Below are positions 49,071 through 61,566 of a stretch of DNA of 64,000 nt, one piece after another. Below the pieces are notes generated by a model. That model saw nothing but the letters and a program-made list of their open reading frames with translations. It ran no database searches and was not told where the DNA came from. A program made the position numbers and the translations under genes. This DNA is from Monilinia fructicola (Eukaryota > Ascomycota > Leotiomycetes > Helotiales > Sclerotiniaceae): positions 2,034,501 through 2,098,500 of the forward strand of contig VICG01000011.1 of NCBI GenBank assembly GCA_008692225.1, in the 5' to 3' direction. How positions within the stretch are numbered: the stretch's first letter is position 1; each line of letters begins with the position of its first letter.

Positions 49071-50708
49071 CTCGAGCGGGTTTTAAAAGAGGCATACGCA
49101 AAAATATAAATTATAATTATTCAACGAAATCTTAATATAAATTTTATAAAATTTATAATTATTATAGATTTAGTATTTCTATACTTACTATAAAGATTTT
49201 ATATTATAAAACCTAATATTATATAAATAATATAGTATAATAAAATATATGAATATTGAAAATTTAAAAAAAAATTAGAGATCTATATTAATATTAAATA
49301 ATTTAACGAATGTTATAGTTAAACTTATTAAACTTTGTTAAATAATAAAAGAAAAGCTAAATTTTAGATATCTTATTTTATAATTTTAATATCTCTATTA
49401 ATACTTAAGATATATATTGATAAAGTTAAAAATATAGGAAAATTTACGAGTTTTAAAGGGGTAAATTCGCTTAAGTCGCCTACCCTACTTCTCGCCACCC
49501 CCCCCATTTGGCCAACATTTTACACCAAAAACGGTCATTTTAACGTATTTATAACTTTACGAAAAATAAATATATATATTTTTAGATTTTAACTAAAGCT
49601 TCTATATATAATTATTAATAGATTCTGAAAATCTTAAATTTTTTTTGCGATTTTTTTATAAAGAGTAATAAAAAATTATAGAAAATTAAAATTTTCGGTT
49701 TTGGATTTGTATGGAAATCACATACAAAATTGAAACTTTGAAACAAATATTTATAATTTTTAAACAAAAATAATTAAAAATAATCTATAAATTTTTATGG
49801 AATTTATTCATCAATATATAATAAATAAGCTATTTAAAATATATATAATAATTTGAAATTATTGAGTAAATTGAAATTAGAAATTTTTTACCTAAAATTT
49901 TATCGTTAAAATCTAAGAATCTATATTAAACATTTATTATAAATAATAGTATATTATTAAAATAACATATTCAATTTAAGTTAGCTTTAAGATTCTTAAA
50001 AATTTTTTAGATTATTTTTAGCTATTTTTATTAAATAAATATAACTTTTTTTAAAGATTTTGATTTTGTGTATAGGATTTATATACAAATCAAAAATTAG
50101 AATTTTAATTTTCTATAATCTTTTATAACTCTTTATAAAAAAATCGCAAAAATTTAAGATTTTCAGAATCTATTAATAATTATATATAGAAGCTTTAGTT
50201 AAAATCTAAAATATATATATTTATTTTTCGTAGAGTTATAAATACGTCAAAATGGCCGTTTTTAGTGTGAAATGTTGGCCAAATGGGGGGTGGCGAGAAG
50301 TAGGGTAGGCGACTTATTTGAATTATATAAGCATATTTTTTTATTAAAAATTTGAGTTTTTTATTCTTTATATCAATATATATATCGGTATAACGAATAA
50401 TATTCGATTCTAAAAATATTTAATAAAACTTTAAAGATTATATTATTTTTCTATGATTTTATTTTTCAAAATTTATATATCGTTGAATTTTAAATTAATA
50501 TATTAATAAATTCTTAAATTTTCTAAAATCACTAACTTTATAGTATTATTATTCTCTTAAAAATTATTTTTATAGTATAAAAACTTTATAGAAAGATATT
50601 AAAATACTAAATCTAATATATGTATAAATGATATAAGATTATATCAAAGTTTCGTTAAATAATTATAAGTTTTATATTCGCCTATGCCTCTTTTAAAGCG
50701 CGCCCGAG
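49071..50708. mobile_element. Nested copy (E1) of the same TIR element
   Basis: The left end reads CTCGAGCGGGTTTTAAAAGA and the right end, read inward, CTCGGGCGCGCTTTAAAAGA; both continue with AGAGGCAT and about 100 bases of recognisable inverted repeat. TA flanks both ends (49069-49070 and 50709-50710), the target duplication of Tc1/mariner-type elements. Without the inner insertion (49474-50314 plus one TA) its length is about 795 bases. It lies in the opposite orientation to E2, which creates the large palindrome seen here. Confidence 0.75.
49474..50314. mobile_element. Innermost 841-bp foldback element with about 250-bp arms
   Basis: It begins AGTCGCCTACCCTACTTCTC and ends with the inverted form (GAGAAGTAGGGTAGGCGACT). 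The arms stay matched for about 250 bases on each side. It is flanked by TA at 49472-49473 and 50315-50316. If it and one TA are removed, the sequence reads …AAATTCGCTTATTTGAATTATA, matching the uninterrupted arm of E2 on the opposite strand. That proves the insertion from the sequence itself. There is no coding region. The outer 75 bases of each arm are GC-rich and almost unmutated in a very AT-rich setting. Confidence 0.85.
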
Positions 50709-52110
50709 TATAATTTATATATATTATACGTTAAGTATTTTTATACTTTCCTATAAAGTTTTTATATTATAAAAATTAATTTTTGAAAGAATATTAGTAT
50801 TATAAAGTTAGTAATTTCAAAGAATCTAATGATTTATTAGTATATTAATTTAAAATTTAATAATATCTATTATATTAATATCAAAAGTAAAAAAACTAAA
50901 AACTTTAATAAAAAAATATACCTATATAATCTAAATAAGCGAATTTACCTTTTTAGAACTCGTAAATTTTCCTATATTTTTAACTTTATTAATGTATATC
51001 TTAAATATTAATAAAAATATTAAGATTCTAAAATATAGTATATAAAATTTAGTCTTTATTTTATTATTTAATATAATTTAATAAATATAATTATAAATAT
51101 TCGTTAATTATTTAATATTAATATAAATCTCTATTTTTATATCGATCTTTTAATATTTTATAGATTTTATTATACTATTATTTATTTATTTAATATTAAC
51201 TTCTATAATATAAGATACTTATAGCAAATATTAATATATTATATCTATAATACCTATAACATTTTTTAAATTATATTAAGGTTTCGTTGAAATATTATAA
51301 GTTTTTATATTTACGTATGCCTCTTTTAAGACCCGCTCGAGTATATATTATTTCGTTTTCGTTAATATACAAGGTTGTTAAAGAATTAGATTCTAATATA
51401 TTAAGCCATACTAAGATGTTCATTCTAATTAAGGTTAGTATAATCTTATAGAATTTAAGATATCAAAAGATCTAAATGTTAATATTCAATGAAATTGAAA
51501 TCGATATATTCTTCGGAATATCCTCTATTATAAATATAAGTTCCAAAGAAAGTTATAGAATATGGAATATGGATTATTTGATATTTTTTGAAATAATCCA
51601 TTTTGATATAATGTCGACGATGTTGGGATGAATTTTACTAGCCGGTGCACCCACTGGTGATCCTTCACGTTAAACATTACGCGAAATATGGAGCATGCAG
51701 AGGAGGGGCCAATTGTTGGACCATTTTGAGACTTTGATGTGTTGGCGCATATGCGGATCCTTGAGGAAAAGGCTATTCTTCATCCTACAAACTATTGAAG
51801 ATTATATGCTGTGTAGAGGGCACTTGAGGGCTTCAATCGCATGTGCTATAAGTCTATAATCAATCCAAGCAAGCAGAGAGGTGAGTGGGAGTTTACATGC
51901 CGTTTCTCATTGGTCGATTGTTGCAACTCACGATACTATTGAACAATGTGAGCCAAATTGAGTAATTATGCGACTAATATGATATTCCAGGTAATTGTAA
52001 GCAGATAGCAATGTAGGCAACCCTAGGTATGGATGCCTACAAGGCCCGAGCATTGCGGAGCCGTTATATCTGTACCGACTGATTGGTAATGAATGGTTAG
52101 CAGAGATATA

Positions 52111-52363
52111 CTTGGTATTGTTTTTGGGTTTATGCTGGGATAAAAATTAACTAGAAATGGAATTTATTTTAAAAAAATTATAATAAATTCACGAATCTAT
52201 TAAAAATTGTAAACAATACTTTATAATATTACTCAATTAGAAAATAAACGATTAGCACAATTAAATTCTCAAAAATTGAAGTTTTTTAATATATAAAAAA
52301 GAATTTAAAAGATATACTACTTTATAAATTTTTACTCTGGCATAGACCCAAAACAGCACCAAG
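52111..52363. mobile_element. 253-bp TA-flanked MITE, copy 2, in the PKS upstream region
   Basis: The left end is CTTGGTATTGTTTTTGGGTT; the right end read inward is CTTGGTGCTGTTTTGGGTCT; both continue with TATGC and a (G/A)TAAAAATT block. TA flanks both sides (52109-52110, 52364-52365). Length and internal order match copy 1 at 27661. It ends 312 bases before the PKS start codon. Confidence 0.82.
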
Positions 52364-52675
52364 TAGTATTGAGATATTTACCTTATCAGTGCTGGAATGG
52401 GAGGCAGGAAAGATAATTAAAGCATCCACTGTTGTTCCAACAAATAATATGAATAGATATAGACAACCCCGTAGATTAGACTTGCAATATCAAACTGTCG
52501 AGCCGAAGATAGGTTGGAATACCGAACTGTCAACACATAAAGAAACACAAGATCCTCGACCTTATTTTAGTCATATCTATATCATTCTTATTACTCCCTT
52601 GCAAAAACTTCTTTCTTCTGAGATTGAGCCTTGTGTTTTCTTGCTGTTCATTTTTAGTATATTTCAGTGCGCAGC

Positions 52676-55600
52676 ATGGCAGCCCAAATAATCCCCGACC
52701 CGGAGCCAATTGCCATTGTTGGCGTAGGTAAGCCATATCATCCATTGTTTGTTCAAATTCAGCAGCAAATAATGATTAATTAAACCCAGGCTGTCGAATG
52801 CCAGGAGGTGTCCGCGATCTACCCGGTCTCTGGGAATTTCTTAGAGAGCAAAAAGACGTGCATATGGAGTTTGCAGAGCCCCGATTTCCAGCAAAGGGGT
52901 TCTACCACCCCAATAATGATAGACCCGGAACCTCAGTGGCCAGCCATGGTTTTCTTTTGGCCGAAGACCCATTGCTTTTTTGATCCTACTTTCTTTGGTA
53001 TTACGGATACCGAAGTAGAAACATTGGATGCCGCGCAACGCAAACTTCTAGAAGTAACCTATGAAGCTTTTGAAAATGCAGGGGAGACATGGGAGAGTGT
53101 CTCAGGCTCCCGAACCGGCGTGTTTGTTGGTGATATATGTTTTGACAATTATCTTACACAGACGCGAAATTGGGAGTACAGCGGCAAGTACTCTGCGACA
53201 GGGTCGTTTCCAAATATGCTAGCCAACAGACTTCACTACGTCTTCAACCTCAAAGGACCAAGTCTTCTCATCAATAGTGCGTGTACCTCGGCCATGTATG
53301 CTCTTCATCTGGCAATCACGTCCATGCGCAATGGTGATTGTGATTCGGCGATTGTAGCAGGATCGAATTGGATTATGGATCCAAACTGCCACATCGCAAT
53401 GGGAAAGTTAGGTGCCCTATCTGCCACCTCAAGAAGCCATACCTTCGATGCATCGGCTGACGGCTATGCTCGGGGAGAAGGGTTCGCGGCACTATATTTG
53501 AAAAGATCTTCACACGCGATTCGAGATGCATCACCTATCAGAGCTATCATCATGGGTACCGCCGTCAATGCTAATGGCCGTACAGTTGGAATTACGAATC
53601 CTAGTGGCCCAGCTCAAGAAATTGTGATCCGGGAGGCGTAAGTCGATCCTAGCCCCAGGACCAATATATGTACTGATAGTACCTTCCTTCCGATAGGTAT
53701 AAGAACGCGGGAATTGATCCTTCAAAAACGACCCTGCTCGAGTGCCATGGAACTGGTACCCGAGTGGGTGACCCCACTGAAGTAACGGCTGCTGGTAATG
53801 TTTTTGGACCCACAAGGCCAAATACATTCGAAGATCGTCTTATAGTCGGATCTGTGAAAACGAACATGGGCCACCTTGAAGGAGCATGCGCACTCCCTGG
53901 TATTCTCAAGGTTGTGGCTTCTCTCGAGGCTGGTGAGATACCGCCAACTCTAGGCTATAAGACTGCCAATCCCCGCATCGACTTTGACAAGGCAAAAGCT
54001 CGCGTGAACACCGATGTCGAGCCTTGGCCCAAGAATCGGCTCAAACGAGCAAGTGTCACATCGGCCGGCTTCGGTGGCACCAATGGGCATTGTATTATTG
54101 ATCATGTCCACAATGTTATGCCATTTTACGTTAAGCCTGGTATCATTACCCAGGCTGTGGAGGAAGAGGAGCTGACTGATGAAAACGGATACGGAACAAT
54201 GGGATTCAAACATCAAAATCATCATTCTCCAGTGAGAAATCCACCAAAGATGATTAGAAAAGCTGACGCAAGCACTGGAAAATTTGTCATCCTTCCCTTC
54301 TCGGCTCATAATCAAGCTTCACTTGAAGCAAACATAAATGCCTTGTCTCAAGTCATTCATAAGCATTCACTTGCCGATGTTGCCTACACTCTTGCTGCTA
54401 AGCGATCGAGCTTCATTCATCGAGCCTTCTCTGTTGTCGATAGGGAGGAGGTACATACACAGCTGGGGGAATATGTGAGGATTTTTTCTTCGCTACAGCC
54501 AGTTCGTATTGGATTTGTTTTTACTGGTCAAGGTGCGCAGTGGCACGCTATGGGTGCTCAACTATTCAAATACGCTATATTTCGTAGTACGATCTCCTAT
54601 CTGGACTATATCCTCTCAATGTTCCCGCAATCTGTTTCGTGGAAGATTACCGATGTTCTTTCCGGGAATTGTGATGAAGACTTGGTACAGACACCAGCTG
54701 TATCTCAAACCGTCTGCACGGCGCTACAAATTGGCCTTGTTGATCTTCTAGCTTCGTGGTCTATTCGACCAGCAGGCGTCGTAGGCCATTCATCAGGCGA
54801 AATTGCGGCAGCATATGCAGCAGGAAGGATCACTGCAGCTGAGGCTATCACTGCTGCTTATTACCGTGGGTACATGGTCTCCTTCAATAAAAAGAAAGGT
54901 GCTATGTTAGCGGTGGGTGTAAGCCCAGAAAAGGGAGTCGAGTTGATCCAAGCAGCTGGTGTTGAAGGTAAAGTCAAGATAGCTGCCATAAACTCTCCAA
55001 GTAGCGTCACCATATCCGGTGATGCTGAAGCAGTTGAGGTATTGTCGGTAGAATTGGCCAAGAAAGAAGTGTTCAATAGAAAGCTTCGTACAGGTGGAAT
55101 TGCTTATCACTCGCACCACATGCTGCCTTTGGGTCATGACTACGCTGAGGCGGTGGAGGAGGGAAAGAAAAATATCGAAGAGAACAATATCGACAAGGAA
55201 AGCCACTTGTATCCCAACATTCCATGGTTTTCATCGGTCACCCCCGACAAGAAAGTGACTATACCCGGACAGCGAATATCGTCACAGTACTGGAGGCAGA
55301 ATTTGGAGTCTCCAGTACGGTTTACTGATGCACTATCGAAGTTGCTTGAGTCACAGGACTTGGAAATAGGTGCTGTAATTGAAATAGGTCCTCATCCTGC
55401 ACTGAAGAGCCCTGTAGCGCAGATCGTCAAGTCTTTAGGAAAAACCATACCACATCTTGCCTCGTTAATAAGAGATGAGGATGGCCAAAGATCATTGGTC
55501 GAACTTGCTGGGACTCTATTCGCTCGCAATGCCAACATCGATCTGGTAGCAGTCAATGCCGTTGATGAACCAACTGGCGGAAAACTTGTCCATGGCACCA

Positions 55601-58600
55601 CAGCCGTTGACTTACCACCGTACCAGTATACATATGGGCCGATCAAGTATTATGAGAGTCGACCAAGCAAAGAATATCGCCTTCGCAAAGTCCCTCGTCA
55701 TGATTTGCTTGGATCCAAGATCGCTGGGACGACAAGAATGCGACCACAATGGCGTAATATGCTGTGCCTTAAGGATCTTCCGTGGCTTGATGATCACCGC
55801 GTTCCGTAAGTAGGAAATCTCTAAATCGACTCTCGAATTAATCTAGAATTCACCCACTCTTCACCTGTCAAGACAAAAACTAACTCAAATATTGTGATCA
55901 CCAGGCCCCACGTTTTACATCCTGGCGCAGCACATATAGTTATGGCTATGCTTGCTGCTGAACAAGCCTACAATGAATTTCCAGACGCACTTCCCATTAC
56001 AGGAATCACACTTCGCAACCTGTCAATTAAAAAGACGCTGGTGGTTCCAGAAGATGATCATGGAATTGAGATTATCCTCAGCATGGAGCTTGATGACGGG
56101 GGAACTGCCAAGTCACCCGGTTGGGCCACCTTCTCCATCTCTTCTGTTGTTCAAGAAACTGAGCAGTGGACTGAACATTGTTCTGGCCTTGCCAAAGTGG
56201 AAGTTGCTGCATTCGAACAAATTTCCCCAATCGACACGACAATGGACGGACGAGCTGTAGATGCCGAGACTTGGTATAATAGATTTTCCGAAATGGGCCT
56301 CAAATTTGGACCGTCATTCCAAGGTTACTCAGATATCCGCGCTGATCCATTTAAGAATTTGGCCACAGCTAAGTTGGCTTTGAATACAACGGAAGGCATG
56401 TTTCCCGGAGGCGAGTCAGATTACCCCATCCATCCAGCTTCTCTCGATCTTGTTATTCGCCTTGGTCTTATGGCCTGTAATGGGGGCCAAGCTGAAACTG
56501 GTAGTGTTCAACTCCCTATTCACCTAGATCAGATGAGGTTCAAGCTTAACAGCCTACCAAGTCGAAAATGGGCAACTGGTGTTGCTAAGGGCGAGCTGCG
56601 TGGTCTACGCGGAGCCTACGCTCAGCTTCAAATGCTTGGAGAAATGGGCGATGTTATACTGGACGTGGACAACATACGCTTCATTGATCTAGCCAACGAA
56701 CAACGATCGTCATCTAAGGAAACCCGGGCAGGCAAAGCGTATGCAAGCCCCTTCAATCGCCTTGTCTGGAGGCCAGATATTCGAACCCTGAGCAAGAAGC
56801 AATACAACGCTTTGTTCCGTTCGAAGGATAATGCTAGCGAATTTCCTCATCTCTCGAAGTTCTTCGATTTGGTGGGCCATGCCAATCCTGATCTCCGGAT
56901 ACTACAACTCGGAGCTGGTGATGATATGGGTGTAAGTTTGGTAGTCTTGAAGGCTCTTACCGGCTTCAACGGTATCAAACGCTACAGAGAATATCTTATT
57001 ACCAATATTTCGGAAGAGCTACTCGCAGCTTCAAAGTCTGAATTCCGTGATGTGAGTTATTCTGTTCTAGATATAAATAAGAGTCCCTGGGAGCAAGGCT
57101 TACAGCCTATCTACGACATAGTATTGTCAGTAAATGCACTCCATGACTCTCCCGGTATGCAAAATGCCCTGGAAAACTGTAGAAAGATTCTCAAGCCAGG
57201 TGGTAAGATTGTACTGCTTGAGAAAACCGATAAAGGCTGGGATGAATGCTTGATTAAAGCCGGATTTCAAAGTTCAGAGCTAGTGATAACCGATAATGAC
57301 TCTGTACTCACCGTTTCCACCCGGAATAGCACAGCGAAGCAAGCAGACCAAAGAACAGCAGTTATACACCTTCTTCATGGTGCCAAAGGAGTACCGGCAC
57401 TTCTTAATCCTCTAGCGCAAGAATTCGAGCGACGGGGCTTGTCTACCAAAGTCCTTTCATTCGAAGATGCCAGAGAAGTCCCAGCCAATTCCCGGGTCGT
57501 AGCGTTTCTAGACGGCGAAAACCTTCTACTTGACGCAGATCAACATCGTATCGGGCTATTTCAACACCTTGCTGCAAACGCTACTAGCATGGTCTGGCTT
57601 ACATCATGTGGCATTGTAAACGGACGTAACCCAGACGGAGCCTTCGTGTTAGGACTGTTACGAACACTGGGTTCTGAAAATCCTGCTGGTGAATTTGTCG
57701 CGGTGGATATAGATGCCAATGATTTTCAACCACCTGCCGAGGATCTTGAAGATCTGCTGCGCTGCCTTGTTGAGCAAGAGCTTAATCTGTATGGAGGAAA
57801 TGGTGACAACGAGGTGAACCGTGAGTTTTCTTGGCAAGACGGTCATTTGTTGGTTAGTCGAATCGTACCAGATGCCGAGCTTCAAAGATATGCAGAAACA
57901 ACAACCTCTCCAGGTGACCATGAACTGGAGACCGTTCAATTGGGCAGTCAAGGCGCAGTGAGAGCGGCTTTTGGAACTCCAGGCATATTAACGTCCCTGT
58001 ATTTTAGACCATATGTGGAGCTGTTGCAACCCCTGCCAAAAAACCATATTGAGGTCAAGGTACTCGCGGTCGGGCTCAACTGGAAAGACTTGGGTCTTTG
58101 TACCGGCCGATTTGATCAGAATAACCTCTCCAACGAGTACAGTGGTGTGGTAGTCAAGAAGGGATCCGATGTCAGTAACGTCGAAGTTGGTGATCGTGTT
58201 TTTGGAATGGGTAAGGGCCATTTTGGGAATTTTACCCGTGTACAAGCGGCACTCGCACAGAAGATTCCACCTGAGATGGATCCCGCTGAGGCTGCTACTA
58301 TGCCATTAGTCTATATGACGGCAGTATATGCTTTTGAGCATGTCACTAGAGTTAGAAAAGGCCAGAAAGTACTGATTCAATCCGCCTCAGGTGGTCTCGG
58401 GCTTGCAGCCATCCAACTTGCGCGCGCAAAAAAAGCTGAGGTCTTTGTCACTGCTGGAACTGCGGAGAAGATGCGTTTCTTGACCGAACAAATGGATATC
58501 CCTGCTACCCATGTATTTTCCTCGCGCGATCCAAAAGATATCAAGCGCATGGTTCTCGCTACAGATAATGGTGGATTTGATGTAATTCTCAGCACCTCCC

Positions 58601-60255
58601 AAGGGGATATGCTTTATGAGTCTATTAAAGCACTAGCACCATTGGGACATTTGATTGATGTCAGTCGCTTGGATGTTACAAGTTCTAAAAATCTAGCTCT
58701 GGAGCTTTTCCAGAAGAGTGCCAGTTTTACATCTTTTGATCTGGGACTTGTTATAGAGCGCGATCTCGAGTTTGGTGGAGAATTAATGCAGTCAGTGAAG
58801 GAACAATATGAAGCAGGACATATCAAACCCATCCAGCCATACACAGTTGCAGATATCTCCAACCTTGAGCAAACACTGCTGCATTTCTCTAAGGGCACAC
58901 ATATCGGTAAGATTGTGATATCGTATCAGAACCCAAGCTCCACAATCAGAATCCAAAAATCAGTCACTCCTGCTCAATTTGACCCAGACGCTCGGTACAT
59001 TCTCGTTGGTGGTTTGAGCAGTCTTGGAAGGTCAATTGTCAGGTTTATGAGTGATCGTGGCGCCAAAGACTTGGTGGTATGGTCGAGAAGTGGTCCAAAC
59101 AATCTGAGTCCCGAAGCCAAATCCATGATTGATGAACTGGCAGCTAAAGGCGTGCACGTTCATCCAGTCACCTGCGACGTGAGCAATCGAGAGCAAGTTA
59201 TGCGGGCTATGCAAGATGCCAACTTTGGCCGCGCTGTACGTGGAGTCTTGAACTTTGCTGTATCCTACCAGGATATCTCATTCGACAAGATGACCGCAGA
59301 AATGTTTCACGAAGGCTTGGCTGCAAAAGTAGTAGGCACAAGAAATCTACACGAAGCCACGACTTCATTATCTCTAGACTTTTTCACAATGACATCCTCG
59401 TTTGGTACCTTTTATGCATTCCCCACACAAAGTACTTATCTAGCAGCGAACAATTTCTTGGACTACTTTGCACGTTACCGACATAGGTGCGGACTACCCG
59501 CGTCAACCGTTTCTTTGGGTTTCATCAGTGATCTGGGTGCCCTGACTCAGGATACAGTTACTGTTAACCTTTTCGCACGTACGAAAGGCCAAACCGTTAC
59601 TGGTAGCCAGGTTTTGCGCATGCTTGAGCCAGGTTTTGTGCGTCAAAAAGACCAACCTAAGCAGAAATGGCTTGGCAAATCAGAAGACCCTCTGTCCGAA
59701 GCCAATATCGTTACAGGAGTAGACCCAGCCATCCTTGCCGCGATGAAAAGGGAAGAAAAGCAAGCGGCTAAAGCAATCTGTTCGGGTGGTTCAGTACCCA
59801 GATGGTATCGTGACGCTCGTGTCTCTGTAATGATGCGTGCTTTGGACGATGCATGTCGACACCACGCCGAAGACGACACAGGAATATTGCATGACTTGAA
59901 CGCCCCGAGCGACAAATCGCCCGCTGCACAATTGCGACAACAGTTTCAAATCTTGATTCAGAAGATCAGGGGCAGTGATAATGAAGTGAATGAGACCGAG
60001 TTTCTCCAGACAGTTGCGTTCGTCGCAGATGAGATTCGATCGACAGTGGCAGGTATGGTCTTCATTGATCCGTCAGCTGTGAGCGTATCATCCACAGTAG
60101 CAGAACTTGGTATCGATAGTTTGTTGGCTGCTGAGTTTCGAAACTGGCTCCATAGTGCATTTGGGAAGAATATCAGCATGCTGGACTTGATGGATGCAAG
60201 AACGAAGATCAACACACTAGCCGAAACTATTGTGAATGAGACGGCGAGGTTGTAA
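52676..60255 (+). CDS. Highly reducing type I polyketide synthase, 2452 aa, one apparent frameshift
   Basis: Exons 52676-52727, 52790-53637, 53697-55805 and 55905-60255. Domains in order: KS with Cys182 (NSACTSAM), His317 (ECHGTGT) and His359 (KTNMGHLEGA); AT with GQGAQW from about 577, GHSSGE near 663-668 and YHSHHM near 770; DH with His near 1000 (LPWLDDH) and Asp near 1184 (HPASLDL); a methyltransferase-like region near 1335 with a weak SAM motif (LQLGAGDDMG); ER with NWKDLGL and SASGGLGLAAIQLA near 1829; KR with YILVGGLSSLGRSIV near 2034 and YLAANNF near 2179; and ACP with GIDSLLAAEF (Ser near 2408). No thioesterase is present, as usual for this class. A T6 run at 52976-52981 shifts the frame inside KS (DPLLF / DPTFFGITDTEV); five T would restore it. 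Residue numbers assume that. The product is unknown. Confidence 0.92.
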
Positions 60256-60605
60256 TCTCCCAATGTACATAGAAGAATATAAGTGGAAGATGGGCAAAAG
60301 ATGAAAATTTCCAAGCATAGCTGTAATTGTTATATGGAAAGAATGATATACCTGTTAGATTGTTATGTGTGTCTTACGTAGACGGACCATCGATGATGAG
60401 TTCACGTGTGATCTAAGCTAGGCTTGGCATGGCATGGCTTTGCATCAATTTGCTGGCTATCTGAGGTTGCAGCTTACAATCCAATCAACTACCGTACTAG
60501 TAACTGAACCACGTTTACTAGTATCCTTATTGAAATACTACCAGATCAGCACAATGATACTGACTTAATACCATCTTTTACAAAAAGACTTACAAATACT
60601 CGGTT
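60256..60605. other. Intergenic, PKS to GST-like gene
   Basis: A 350-base gap with no frame. The short spacing and same strand fit membership in one cluster. Confidence 0.5.
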
Positions 60606-61566
60606 ATGGTTGGTTCAACATCGGCAAAGATGGACCTCTACACTGATAAAACCCCAACAGCGATTAAAAACACCACGGTAAGTCTATGGTGTCATGCTGC
60701 GCATATCCTACGGCTAAATCATCACTAGGGCCTTCATTTGATTACTGAATCGACACCCAACGAAAAAAAGGTGCAAGTCATGCTTGAAGAGCTCAGGGGT
60801 GCTTATGGTCTTGAGTGGACAACTAGCTTGATTGACCTCGAAACAGACGAGCAGAAGGAAGACTGGTTCCTACACCTTAACCCCAACGGTATGATAGACG
60901 CCAAATCCCGTCGTCAGATACCAAACTGATGTTTTGTAGGAAGAATTCCAATCCTGGTAGATAATACATTGACGCCACCTTTTCCCGTCATGGAATCATC
61001 TGCAGAGCTTCTATATCTTTCAGATGATTTCGACAAAGATCATGCATTCGGCTTTGATGATAAACGTGAGCACAGCGAAGCAGTGCAATGGCTTTTCTTC
61101 TGGCACGCATCGGGCCAGCCAAATCAAGGACAGAACAACCGTTTTAGCAAATCCGCGTCTGAAAATATTCCGTCTATGTGACTTGATTCAAATCTCTGTC
61201 TCACAGAGGATTCTGTACAAAATCGCACCAGCTGATATCACGCCAGATGCTATTTCCCGATTTAGAGCTGAGACTCTACGCATCTATGATGTTCTTGAAC
61301 TCCGCCTCTCTGGTCGTTATACTGGCATGCCACGTGAATTTCTCGCGGGAACAGGAAGAGGTAAATACAGCATTGCTGATGTTGGAACTTGGCCGTGGGT
61401 TCGGTCATGGAGGTATGCGAAATTTACCGATGAGGAGATGAGACACTTTCCACATTTGCTGCAATGGATTGCACGCATTGCTGCACGCCCGGCGGTTCAA
61501 AGGGGCATTTCGGAATTTTGTGATAGTGAGGAAAATCCAGAGCTCCGGGGATCGACCAAGACGTAG
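60606..61566 (+). CDS. Glutathione S-transferase (Ure2p/GstA type), last junction out of frame
   Basis: Exons 60606 (or the in-frame ATG at 60630)-60677, 60729-60888 and from 60940. The thioredoxin-like amino domain reads LHLITESTPNEKKVQVMLEE, then LHLNPNGRIPILVDN and ESSAELLYLSDDFD, the glutathione-site region. The helical domain has AVQWLFFWHASGQPNQGQNN, then AISRFRAETLRIYDVLELRL and GKYSIADVGTWPWV. The last two parts are in different frames: the best-looking intron (61178-61246, 69 bases) leaves the joint one base too long. Either another splice is used or one base is inserted, as elsewhere in the window. GSTs in polyketide clusters conjugate or detoxify reactive intermediates; the role here is inferred from position. 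Confidence 0.75.

Larger units (their letters stand above)
48960..51341. mobile_element. Outer copy (E2) of an approximately 0.8-kb TIR element, split by E1
   Basis: Read on the minus strand, E2 starts at 51341 with CTCGAGCGGGTCTTAAAAGA and runs to about 50711, where it is interrupted by E1. The expected continuation (TATAAGATTATAT..AAGG…TTAAATAA) is found on the other side of E1, just below 49070. The right end is flanked by TA at 51342-51343. The far end is degraded and its limit (about 48960) is a guess. No coding region remains. Confidence 0.6.
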
